Source of the DNA: Actinomycetota bacterium
Lineage (GTDB): Bacteria; Actinomycetota; Actinomycetes; Actinomycetales; Actinomycetaceae
Direction: 5' to 3'
DNA length: 19,586 bases
NCBI GenBank assembly: GCA_019425105.1
Contig: JAHYYD010000010.1
Span: 1 to 19,586, forward strand
In this document: positions 9,532-16,490 of the stretch, piece by piece
Layout of the letters: each line of letters begins with the position of its first letter
How positions within the stretch are numbered: position 1 is the first letter of the stretch
The notes under the pieces: model-generated
Databases searched by the model: none
What the model saw: only the letters and a program-made list of their open reading frames with translations
Told to the model about the DNA's origin: nothing
Program-made: the position numbers and the translations under genes

Positions 9532-10872
9532 ATGAAAATCGGCGGATATGACATTGGGCAGGTTTTTCACATTGGGAGCAATGGTCCATTGTGGAGGACG
9601 CGCACCGACGCAGGCGATGCATTAGTCGCGCTACGCTCCCCTCGAGAGGGGGAGCACAACCTTGCGCGTTGGAAAGCGTGGGCATCCATCAGCTCGCGCC
9701 ATGTCGTTACCCTGCGCGATGTCGTGCGCTCGGATGACGGCCGGTGGGCAATCGTCGAAGACTATGTGCGCGGACGAACTCTCGATTCTGAACTCGGTTC
9801 GGCTGACCTCCGCCCGATCGCAACACGGCGTCAGATCGTCCACGGGATCGCGGCTGGCGTCAGCGCGTTACACGCCGCCGGAATCGCGCACGGGGACCTG
9901 ACGCCAACGAACATCATCATCACCCCTGAAGGTCGAGCCGTCATCATCGACCTCATCGATGAAATCGGTGACGGCGAAGGGACCCCCGGGTGGAGTCTCG
10001 AGACATCAGGGATGGCGGGAGACCGACAGTGTCTCCGTCAGATCGCCACACTCCTGAACATGGACGAAGAGCTGGAGCTTTTAGGTTTCTCTGACTCGTC
10101 GTCAGGGCACGCAGATGCGACCCCGACGGTTACCGAAGCGGATGAGCACATCATCTTGCGCGAGCCCGTCGATCCCGAACGTATCATCGCTCAACTGCGG
10201 GCTGCTGCACTGCGCGAAGACACAGTCACTGAATATGACGAGGGTGACTTCTCGCAGGATATGCGTCACCGCAGCGGCGCGAGGCGAATTGGGAGACGGT
10301 GGCGGGTGGGTATTCTCGTCGGTGGCCTCGTTGTGATCATGGCAGGTCTGGCCATCATTGCGTATGGGACGTGGCGCGAGACCTCACAGGCCAGAGGTAG
10401 CGCACCCGGCACACAATCGTCGGGCCCGGAGACTTCCTCGCCCGCCCCATCCAGTATGTGTGAACCGGCTGCCCTCACCGATCTCATTAGTCGTGCAATC
10501 GCGACGCGTGATCGTGCCGTTGTGGACGGTGACGCCTCTGCTCTCGACTCGGTACTCGGGGGCGAACTACTCGAGCAGGACACGACCCGAATCGACACGA
10601 TGCGCTCGCAAGGTGTTCGCGTCGCGGCCCTCTCTTCGACGATTGACAATGTCGCTGTGCTCTCCTGTGAGCAGGGAGCAATCGATGTGGGTGCAACACT
10701 CACCGTCCAGTCATCTCAGGTGTGCCGCGCGGATGAATGTGAAAACCGCGATATACCGGAAGCAACAGATCTCGTTATCCGCGTTGATCCCGTGTCCGGC
10801 AAAGTTGTCAAAGCGCAACCGGTCACTGCAGACGATGGACAGAGCGATACGGCGCCGGGTTCTGCCGGGTAG
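9532..10872 (+). CDS. Protein-kinase-like membrane protein with degraded catalytic motifs
   Basis: About 446 residues from ATG 9532; an in-frame TTG at 9517 is an alternative, and neither has a strong ribosome binding site. Numbering here is from the TTG. The first 210 residues follow a Hanks-type kinase plan: a glycine-loop remnant GSNGP (20-24), a VAxK-like site where the lysine is arginine (Arg40), HGDLTPTN (125-132) in place of HRDxxxxN, and IDLIDE (144-149) where DFG is expected. The catalytic Asp, Asn and a metal-site-like Asp remain, but Lys and the DFG glycine do not. One membrane helix lies at about 263-285. A Ser/Pro/Thr-rich stretch and an outer domain with paired cysteines (CRADEC) follow. 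It is likely a pseudokinase or an atypical kinase that senses something outside the cell. Ligand and partner are unknown. Confidence 0.75.
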   Translation: MKIGGYDIGQVFHIGSNGPLWRTRTDAGDALVALRSPREGEHNLARWKAWASISSRHVVTLRDVVRSDDGRWAIVEDYVRGRTLDSELGSADLRPIATRRQIVHGIAAGVSALHAAGIAHGDLTPTNIIITPEGRAVIIDLIDEIGDGEGTPGWSLETSGMAGDRQCLRQIATLLNMDEELELLGFSDSSSGHADATPTVTEADEHIILREPVDPERIIAQLRAAALREDTVTEYDEGDFSQDMRHRSGARRIGRRWRVGILVGGLVVIMAGLAIIAYGTWRETSQARGSAPGTQSSGPETSSPAPSSMCEPAALTDLISRAIATRDRAVVDGDASALDSVLGGELLEQDTTRIDTMRSQGVRVAALSSTIDNVAVLSCEQGAIDVGATLTVQSSQVCRADECENRDIPEATDLVIRVDPVSGKVVKAQPVTADDGQSDTAPGSAG

Positions 10873-10882
10873 CGTCACATAC

Positions 10883-10919
10883 TGATGGGGTGGGCCTGCC
10901 ACGCAGACCCACCCCATCA
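10883..10919. terminator. Bidirectional hairpin between the kinase-like gene and sucB
   Basis: Two 17-nt arms (10883-10899 and 10903-10919) pair around a 3-nt loop, with a single C/A mismatch on the plus strand that becomes G:U in the minus-strand RNA. It lies 10 bp after the kinase-like stop and 17 bp after the sucB stop on the other strand, so it can serve both convergent transcripts. Confidence 0.75.
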
Positions 10920-10936
10920 CGGGTGATAAGCGGTGA

Positions 10937-12685
10937 TCAGAGACCCAGGTCGGCCTCGAACGCGCCTTCCTCGAGACGCTTCTTCACATCCATCAGGAAG
11001 CGAGAGGCGTCCGCACCGTCCACCAGGCGGTGGTCGTAGGACAGCGACAGGTACACCATCGAGCGAATCGCGATGACGTCACCACCATCGGCACCCTTCA
11101 TGACCACGGGGCGCTTCACGATCGTGCCAACACCCATGATCGCAGTCTCCGGCATGTTGAGGACCGGGGTGTCGAAGAGGGCACCGCCCGAACCGGTGTT
11201 CGTCACAGTGAACGTGGAACCGGACAGCTCATCCGGGCCAATCTTCGAGTCGCGGGTGCGGGCAGCCAGATCGTTGATCGATGCTGCGATACCAGCGATG
11301 TCCTTGTCACCGGCGTTCTTGATGACGGGAACCAGCAGACCGCGCGGCGTGTCAACGGCGATACCCACGTGCTCGTGATCGAAGTACGTGACCTCCTTGT
11401 CGTTGATGGTCGCGTTGATCTTCGGGTGGTAGGCGAGAGCTTCCGTTGCAGCCTTGACAAAGAAGGGCAGGAACGTCAGCTTCGTGCCGTGCTTGGCCAG
11501 GAAGGCGTCCTTGGAGCGCGCACGAAGAGCGGCGACCTTGGTGACGTCAACCTCAATGACCGTGGTCAGCTGAGCGGCAGTCTGCAGCGACTCGACCATG
11601 CGGCGGGCGATCGTCTGACGCAGACGCGACATCTTCTCGGTCGTGCCGCGCAGCGGCGAGGGCTCACGGACGACTGCAGGCTGCGTGGCGGCCGGAGCTG
11701 ACGGCGCGGCGGGAGCCGCGGGCGCTGCAACTGCGGCGCGGGCAGCAGCAGCGGCAGCCTCGATGTCTTCGCGACGGATGCGGCCACCGACACCGGTGCC
11801 CGATACTGTTGTCAGATCGACGCCGAGCTCGCGAGCAAGCTTGCGCACGATGGGCGTGACGTACGCGGAGCCGGTTACGGCGACGGGGGCCTCGACGACC
11901 GGGGCAGCCGACGCCGTCTGTGCCAGAGTCGAGGCATTCGGGAACGGATCCACCGGCGCAGCCGGGGCTGCGGGAGCCGTGGGAGCGGCGGGAGTAGCGG
12001 GTGCAGCGGGTGCAGCGGGTGCAGCAGGCGCAGCGGGTGCAGCAGGCGCAGCGGGTGCAGCAGGAGCTGCAGCCTCTGCTGCCGACGCGGCGGTCGGGGC
12101 CGACGACGAGATAATCGCGACGACCGTTCCGACCTCGACGGTCTCATCCTCGGGAACACGAATCTCCGCGAGGAAACCGGCCACGGGGGAGGGAACCTCC
12201 GAGTCAACCTTGTCCGTCGACACCTCGAGCAGCGGCTCGTCGGCGTCAACGGCATCGCCCACGGACTTCAGCCACGTGGTGACGGTGCCCTCGGTGACGG
12301 ATTCGCCCAGAGCAGGCATACGCACCTCGGTACCCTGCGCGGGAGCCGCAGCGGGCGCCGACGCAGCCGGGGCAGCCGGGGCAGCCGGGGCAGCCGGAGC
12401 CTCGACGGGGGCGGCAGCAGGGGCGGCGGGGGCAGCCGAGGCCTCGGAAGCGTCGCCGATGCGCGCGATTTCGGTGCCGACCTCGACGGTCTCGTCCTCG
12501 GGGACCAGGATCTCCAGCAGGACGCCGGCGACGGGGGAGGGGACCTCAGAGTCGACCTTGTCCGTGGACACCTCAACGATGGGCTCGTCGAGCTCGACGG
12601 TATCGCCGACCTGCTTCAGCCACGTGGTGACGGTGCCCTCGGTGACGGATTCGCCCAGCGCGGGCATGGTCACTGAAGTTGCCAT
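10937..12685 (-). CDS. sucB: Dihydrolipoamide acyltransferase, E2 of a 2-oxoacid dehydrogenase complex (SucB/DlaT type)
   Basis: A 582-residue E2 core protein. Order: lipoyl domain 1 (1-77, lipoyl-lysine Lys43 in STDKVDS), Ala/Pro linker, lipoyl domain 2 (118-192, Lys158), a long Ala-Pro linker (about 193-246), a peripheral-subunit-binding domain (about 275-310), another Ala/Pro linker, then the catalytic acyltransferase domain, ending with HRLVDG (His552, Asp556). The start at 12685 is preferred because AGGAGA lies upstream and [13 protein letters not shown] is the lipoyl domain start; an ATG-type start 27 codons earlier gives unrelated sequence. Databases usually call this actinobacterial type succinyltransferase, but mycobacterial DlaT of the same architecture serves pyruvate dehydrogenase, so the acyl substrate is uncertain. 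It follows lpd by 28 bp; no E1 gene is in the window. Confidence 0.93.
   Translation of the reverse strand: MATSVTMPALGESVTEGTVTTWLKQVGDTVELDEPIVEVSTDKVDSEVPSPVAGVLLEILVPEDETVEVGTEIARIGDASEASAAPAAPAAAPVEAPAAPAAPAAPAASAPAAAPAQGTEVRMPALGESVTEGTVTTWLKSVGDAVDADEPLLEVSTDKVDSEVPSPVAGFLAEIRVPEDETVEVGTVVAIISSSAPTAASAAEAAAPAAPAAPAAPAAPAAPAAPAAPATPAAPTAPAAPAAPVDPFPNASTLAQTASAAPVVEAPVAVTGSAYVTPIVRKLARELGVDLTTVSGTGVGGRIRREDIEAAAAAARAAVAAPAAPAAPSAPAATQPAVVREPSPLRGTTEKMSRLRQTIARRMVESLQTAAQLTTVIEVDVTKVAALRARSKDAFLAKHGTKLTFLPFFVKAATEALAYHPKINATINDKEVTYFDHEHVGIAVDTPRGLLVPVIKNAGDKDIAGIAASINDLAARTRDSKIGPDELSGSTFTVTNTGSGGALFDTPVLNMPETAIMGVGTIVKRPVVMKGADGGDVIAIRSMVYLSLSYDHRLVDGADASRFLMDVKKRLEEGAFEADLGL
11947..12070 (-). 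repeat. Tandem Ala-Ala-Pro codon repeats in the sucB linker
   Basis: 9-bp and 18-bp units related to GCAGCGGGT follow each other here (clearest at 12000-12062) and encode about 13 consecutive Ala-Ala-Pro-like triplets between lipoyl domain 2 and the subunit-binding domain. Such flexible linkers let lipoyl domains swing between active sites. The near-exact units make copy-number change by slippage likely, and assembly errors possible. Confidence 0.8.
12266..12310 (-). repeat. Identical 45-bp segment, copy in lipoyl domain 2 (other copy at 12614-12658)
   Basis: The 45 bases here are identical to 12614-12658 and encode the [15 protein letters not shown] stretch of both lipoyl domains of the same gene. 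Identity extends to third codon positions, so the two domains were duplicated recently or are being homogenised by gene conversion. Confidence 0.75.
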
Positions 12686-12713
12686 TGTGTGTTCTCCTAT
12701 TAAAAAATTTCGG

Positions 12714-14087
12714 TCAGTTGTGGACGTGGAGCGGCTTGCCGGCCAGTGCCATAGCCGCTTCACCAATCGACTCGTTCTGGCTGGGGTGCGCGTGGATCAG
12801 GGAAGCGACGTCGGAGGGGTACGCCTCCCAGTTCACCATGAGCTCGCCCTCACCAATCTGTTCGCCGATGCGTGCGCCGATGCCGTGGAAGCCCACGATC
12901 GGACCGCCCTCAACCGAGACCAGCTTGATGATGCCCGATGTGGCCAGGATAGACGACTTTCCGTTTCCGGCGAGGTTGTACTCGACCGTACGCACCTGGT
13001 CGCCATACTTTTCACGCGCCTGCTTTTCGGTCATGCCGACAGAGGCGATCTCCGGCTCGCAGAAGGTCACGCGCGGGATGTTGATATCCGCCTGCATCGT
13101 CGGGTTCAGGCCGGCGATTTCCTCGGCGACGAAGATGCCCTGCATGAAGCCGCGGTGAGCGAGCTGGAGGCCGGGGACGATGTCGCCAACCGCGTAGATG
13201 TTGCCAACGCCGGTGTGCAGGCGGTCGTTGGTGATCACGAAGCCGCGGTCCAGTGTGATTCCAGCCTGCTCGTAGCCCAGGCCCTCGGTGACGGGGCCGC
13301 GGCCGACGGCGACCAGGAGGACGTCAGCGTCGAAAGCCTTACCATCTTCGGTTTGAACGTGAACGCCCTGCTCATTCTGCGTGGCCGAGGCAAAACGGGT
13401 GTTCGTGTGGAACTTGATGCCGCGCTTGCGGTAGGCGCGCTCAAGCTGTTTGGAGATGGCCTCGTCCTCATTGTTGGCGAGGTGGGGCAGGGCTTCGATG
13501 ATCGTGACCTCAGCGCCGAAGCTACGCCACACGGAGGCAAACTCGAGGCCGATGACGCCGCCGCCGAGAATCACGACGGAGGAGGGAACCCAATCCATCT
13601 GGAGCGCCTGATCGGAGGAAATGACGCGGCCGCCGATCTCGAGGCCGGGAATCGAACGCGAGTAGGAGCCGGTGGCCAGAACGATGTTGCGGCCGGTGAT
13701 GCGCTGGCCGCCTACTTCGATGGTGTTCGCATCAGCGAGGCGACCCCAGCCGGAGATGACCTCGACGTCACGGGACTTGAGCAGACCCTGCAGACCCTTG
13801 TAGAGGCCGGAGATGACAGAGTCGCGGTACTTGCCGACCTGAGCCATGTCGATACCGTTAAAGGTGGAGGCCACGCCGAACTTGGCAGACTCGCGAACGG
13901 CGTCGGCGGTCTCTGCGGCGTGCAGGTACGCCTTCGTGGGAATGCAGCCGCGATGCAGGCAGGTGCCGCCCACCTTGTCGCCGTCGATGAGGGCGACCTT
14001 CATGCCCAGCTGCGCAGCGCGCAGGGCGGTCGCGTAGCCGCCGGAACCCGCACCCAGAATGACGATGTCGTAGGTCGATTCGCTCAA
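12714..14087 (-). CDS. lpdA: Dihydrolipoyl dehydrogenase (E3)
   Basis: FAD- and NAD-dependent flavoprotein that reoxidises the E2 lipoyl arms. The 457 residues have the FAD-binding [14 protein letters not shown] (12-25), the redox disulfide [13 protein letters not shown] with Cys43 and Cys48, an NAD-binding [10 protein letters not shown] in the middle, the second FAD motif YAVGDIVPG, and the C-terminal catalytic HAHPSQNES with His434 and Glu439. The length is typical. The start is TTG at 14087, supported by AGGAG 9 nt upstream and by the match of the following residues to family N-termini. sucB starts 28 bp after the stop with its own ribosome binding site, so lpd-sucB is a two-gene operon. 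Confidence 0.96.
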   Translation of the reverse strand: MSESTYDIVILGAGSGGYATALRAAQLGMKVALIDGDKVGGTCLHRGCIPTKAYLHAAETADAVRESAKFGVASTFNGIDMAQVGKYRDSVISGLYKGLQGLLKSRDVEVISGWGRLADANTIEVGGQRITGRNIVLATGSYSRSIPGLEIGGRVISSDQALQMDWVPSSVVILGGGVIGLEFASVWRSFGAEVTIIEALPHLANNEDEAISKQLERAYRKRGIKFHTNTRFASATQNEQGVHVQTEDGKAFDADVLLVAVGRGPVTEGLGYEQAGITLDRGFVITNDRLHTGVGNIYAVGDIVPGLQLAHRGFMQGIFVAEEIAGLNPTMQADINIPRVTFCEPEIASVGMTEKQAREKYGDQVRTVEYNLAGNGKSSILATSGIIKLVSVEGGPIVGFHGIGARIGEQIGEGELMVNWEAYPSDVASLIHAHPSQNESIGEAAMALAGKPLHVHN

Positions 14088-14155
14088 GGTTTAAAACTCC
14101 TCGTTGATGAGCCGGAGCTCAGATGGTTGTTTTCATGGCGGGCCTCACGGTCCTT

Positions 14156-14192
14156 ATAGGCCTATTGTCCCACGTTTGGGCAATACTGTCTT
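14156..14192 (-). promoter_or_regulatory. Candidate lpd-sucB promoter with a start-site palindrome
   Basis: On the minus strand AAGACA (14187-14192) and GACAAT (14164-14169) are separated by 17 bp, each matching four of six consensus bases. Just downstream and overlapping, ATAGGCCTAT (14156-14165) is a perfect 10-bp palindrome about where transcription would start and could be an operator. A TATAAG at about 14152-14157 is an alternative -10. The leader to the TTG start would be about 70 nt. Confidence 0.35.
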
Positions 14193-14286
14193 GAAGCTCA
14201 GTGTTTCATCCCGGTGTATCAGGCCACATGACACCCTCTTGTTGAGGATGCTTCGTTGATGCGATGCAGGGCGTCCACGGTCTCGG

Positions 14287-14292
14287 TAGGAT
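14287..14292 (+). promoter_or_regulatory. -10 box for a probable leaderless membrane-protein gene
   Basis: TAGGAT fits TAnnnT and is followed by 7 nt and then an in-frame GTG at 14300. No ribosome binding site precedes the GTG. No clear -35 is visible at the usual distance. Confidence 0.4.
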
Positions 14293-14299
14293 CGGTAAC

Positions 14300-14791
14300 G
14301 TGCATGGACATGACGCAACGAACGAGACTGTCGGTGCGCGCGATCAGCGCCCGCCGTCGCTTGGACTTGGCCGCATTATCATCGCTTTGTTTTGGCTCCT
14401 GGGAGCCTGGATTTTTGTGACGGCTATTCTCGATCTCTTTCATGCCCAGGGCCAGCCCTGGGGGCCACGAATCGTTGCACTCCTTGCTGGCGTCGACTAC
14501 CTCATTGCTGCGACGGCTTTGACGCACAACGGACGACGCATGCGTCTGGTCGGCTGGGTGACGATTGCACTATCGATCGCTATCCCGATTATTTTGTGGG
14601 TTGCGTCGCTCGGTCTCGATGAACTCAATTCCGCACGCTCCGCATGGACCGGTTTTGGCGTGGACTTCTATTACTTACCTCTTGTCGTCTCAGTTGTCGG
14701 CCTGGTGTGGATGTGGCGTTCGAATCCGCGCAGGATCGTCTCCCTCGCGGAGCAGGTGGAGCGCCCTTCCGCCCCGTGGAGGGCTAGCTGA
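14300..14791 (+). CDS. Small four-helix membrane protein of unknown function
   Basis: About 163 residues from the GTG at 14300. A longer reading from ATG 14264 adds 12 residues that look non-coding and lacks a ribosome binding site, so the GTG behind TAGGAT is preferred. After a polar N-terminus (about 25 residues) come four hydrophobic segments: IIIALFWLLGAWIFVTAIL, IVALLAGVDYLIAATALT, VTIALSIAIPIILWVASLG and LPLVVSVVGLVWMW. The tail is basic. I do not recognise the family. It stands alone between the lpd promoter and a convergent trmL and ends in a strong terminator. Confidence 0.7.
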   Translation: MHGHDATNETVGARDQRPPSLGLGRIIIALFWLLGAWIFVTAILDLFHAQGQPWGPRIVALLAGVDYLIAATALTHNGRRMRLVGWVTIALSIAIPIILWVASLGLDELNSARSAWTGFGVDFYYLPLVVSVVGLVWMWRSNPRRIVSLAEQVERPSAPWRAS

Positions 14792-14820
14792 GCCACCGCC
14801 TCGCAGGGGTTGCCCGCAGC

Positions 14821-14866
14821 AAGCGAGGCCCGGCGGATTCATCCGACCTGGGCCTCGCTTCTTTTA
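14821..14866 (+). terminator. Intrinsic terminator after the small membrane-protein gene
   Basis: An 11-bp GC-rich stem (arms 14821-14831 and 14850-14860) encloses a second short stem (CGGAT/ATCCG), and CTTTTA follows directly. It is the best U-tract terminator in the window. It begins 30 bp after the stop and may also act on the convergent trmL transcript. Confidence 0.8.
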
Positions 14867-14879
14867 TGTCCATTGAGGG

Positions 14880-15341
14880 CTAGATGCCTCCTGGGAAGCC
14901 GAGCTGACGCCACGCCTCGTACAGGACGATCGACGCGGAGTTCGCCAGGTTGAGGGAACGGACGCCGTCAACCATCTGGATACGCACGCGGTCTGCGACG
15001 CGGGGATGATTCATCGCTTCCTCGGAGAGACCGACTGACTCGCGACCAAAAAGGAGGCCGTCGCCATCGGTATAGGAGATGTCGGCGTACATGGTGGTGG
15101 CGTGTCCTGTGAGCGCCCAGATACGTCCCGGCACCTGAGCGAGAGCCTCGTCCAGGCTCTCGTGCACCATGACGTGCGCGAGATCGTGGTAATCCAAGCC
15201 GGCGCGACGAAGCTTCGCGTCGTCCATGTCAAAGCCCAGCGGCTTGACCAGGTGCAGCATTGATCCGGTACATGCCGACAGACGGATCGCAGCACCCGTA
15301 TTCCCGGGGATTTCCGGCTCCCAAAAAATAATGTGCAGCAT
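14880..15341 (-). CDS. trmL: tRNA (cytidine/uridine-34 2'-O)-methyltransferase, SPOUT family
   Basis: A 153-residue SAM-dependent enzyme that methylates the wobble ribose of some leucine tRNAs in the known TrmL family; E. coli TrmL is of nearly the same size. Visible motifs: EPEIPGNTGAAIRLSACTG near the N-terminus (with the catalytic Asn/Arg), LLFGRESVGL in the trefoil knot, and VRSLNLANSASIVLYEAWRQ at the C-terminus, which completes the SAM-binding knot. GAGG within the upstream gene's stop region serves as ribosome binding site, and the gap is 5 nt, so it is co-transcribed with the PEBP-like gene. No sequence oddity is seen. Confidence 0.95.
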   Translation of the reverse strand: MLHIIFWEPEIPGNTGAAIRLSACTGSMLHLVKPLGFDMDDAKLRRAGLDYHDLAHVMVHESLDEALAQVPGRIWALTGHATTMYADISYTDGDGLLFGRESVGLSEEAMNHPRVADRVRIQMVDGVRSLNLANSASIVLYEAWRQLGFPGGI

Positions 15342-15346
15342 AATCC

Positions 15347-15874
15347 TCAGGCCTGGTGAGTAACGGTCAGGGTCGCGCGCGCGATGATGTGCTCAAGCGC
15401 CACAAACGAGGCCATGGCTGGAGTCGCATCGTCATCGAGCCCGAGCGAATCCGTATCAAGGGCGTGCACCGCGAATACGTAGCGATGCGGGCGGTCGCCA
15501 ACCGGGGGAGCGGCCCCGAAGTATGAGGCTTCACCCGCATCACCGCGCAGGTGGAAAGCCGGACCGTCCAGCATGAGATCGGAGGCTCCCGCCCCCGCCT
15601 CCAGGTGAGTCATCGATGCGGGGATATCGAGGATAGCCCAGTGCCACCATCCCGAGGGGATCGGGGCGTCCGGGTCGAAGCAGGTCAGCATGAAGCTTGC
15701 TGTTTCCTGTGGGAATCCATGCCACGCGAGATCCGGAGAAAAGGAACCTGCGTCGGCTGTCGCTGACTCGGGCATCGGCGCACCATCGGTGAGAACGCTC
15801 GATGTCAGTGTGAATGTGGGGACGTCCAGGCCTTCGTAGGGGCTGGGGGCAGGTGGGCGCTGGTCGATGTTCAT
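15347..15874 (-). CDS. YbhB/YbcL family Raf-kinase-inhibitor-like (PEBP) protein
   Basis: A 175-residue cytoplasmic protein of the phosphatidylethanolamine-binding-protein fold. Signature segments are CFDPDAPIPSGWWHW (the DPDxP...HW ligand pocket) and GAAPPVGDRPHRYVFAVHALD. The start at 15874 is chosen because AAGGAG lies just upstream; an in-frame ATG nine codons earlier at 15901 has no such site. The biochemical role of bacterial members is not settled. It is the first gene of a two-gene unit with trmL and is divergent from imuA, with 130 bp between them. Confidence 0.92.
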   Translation of the reverse strand: MNIDQRPPAPSPYEGLDVPTFTLTSSVLTDGAPMPESATADAGSFSPDLAWHGFPQETASFMLTCFDPDAPIPSGWWHWAILDIPASMTHLEAGAGASDLMLDGPAFHLRGDAGEASYFGAAPPVGDRPHRYVFAVHALDTDSLGLDDDATPAMASFVALEHIIARATLTVTHQA

Positions 15875-15969
15875 GCCTTCTCCTTTTCGCGGTGCCTCCA
15901 TTGTGACCTATGTGCGCTCGATCGGCGTTCGGGACGCAGATGTGTGAGCGCGGTTCTACACTTCCCCTA

Positions 15970-15985
15970 TCGAACACGTGTTCTA
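15970..15985. promoter_or_regulatory. LexA (SOS) box upstream of imuA
   Basis: TCGAAC-ACGT-GTTCTA is a near-perfect match to the actinobacterial LexA operator TCGAAC-N4-GTTCGA, with a single departure in the right arm. It lies 20 bp before the imuA ATG and just after a TACACT box at 15957-15962, so bound LexA would cover the likely transcription start. Confidence 0.85.
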
Positions 15986-16004
15986 TTGTTGGAAGGGGGG
16001 AGTG

Positions 16005-16490
16005 ATGACCAACGCGCACGCACGGCTGCTCGCGGCACGCGACGTACTAAACCGCGCCGAACAGGCTGTTGGACTACGAGCACGCGACGATATTGAGCAT
16101 GTGCCTGCTGGTACCTCTCTCGTCCTCCTAGGACCGACGAGCAGGTCCGAACTCATCCGTCTACTCATTGATGTGTGCCCCACCGGTGGGTGGATCGGTG
16201 TGTGTGGAGTTGGCGATATCGGTTGGGAGTGGGCGGCTCAGCAGGGGATGAACCTCGACCGTGTTCTCGTCTTAAATGCGGAGAAAGAACACCAGGTGGG
16301 CGATCTGTGCGCCCTTCTGGTGGATGCCTGCGATGTCATCTGCCTCGATATACCTGAATTATCCCGACCGCACCAGCGAAACCTGGCGGCGCGTGCCCGC
16401 TCAATGGGACGCACAATCGTGACGCTTTCTCCCTGGCAGGGGCTTTCTCGCACCCCCGCGCCACATCGACGAATGCGGCTGGTGGTCTAG
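16005..16490 (+). CDS. imuA: ImuA-like RecA-fold accessory protein of the mutasome
   Basis: A 161-residue protein shaped like a shortened RecA core: VPAGTSLVLLGPTSRSELIRLLIDVCPTGGW-type strands, then WIGVCGVGDIGWEWAAQQGMNLDRVLVL and CDVICLDIPEL. The Walker A position reads GPTSRSEL and lacks a usable Lys-Thr, so ATP binding is doubtful. Identification rests on this fold pattern, the LexA box, and the directly following ImuB gene. It starts at ATG 16005, with GGAAGGGGGG upstream. It would act with ImuB and DnaE2 in damage-induced mutagenesis. It is shorter than the mycobacterial ImuA' proteins I recall. Confidence 0.75.
   Translation: MTNAHARLLAARDVLNRAEQAVGLRARDDIEHVPAGTSLVLLGPTSRSELIRLLIDVCPTGGWIGVCGVGDIGWEWAAQQGMNLDRVLVLNAEKEHQVGDLCALLVDACDVICLDIPELSRPHQRNLAARARSMGRTIVTLSPWQGLSRTPAPHRRMRLVV

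Noticed and set aside
11643..14159. An 838-codon plus-strand open frame across sucB and lpd
   Set aside because: It is antisense to two certain genes, and its first half is Ala/Gly-rich only because it mirrors the Ala-Pro linker codons. High GC leaves few stops in this frame. No ribosome binding site or domain is seen.
14219..14527. A 102-codon minus-strand open frame opposite the start of the small membrane protein
   Set aside because: Polar, motif-free product without a ribosome binding site; the plus strand encodes four clear membrane helices.
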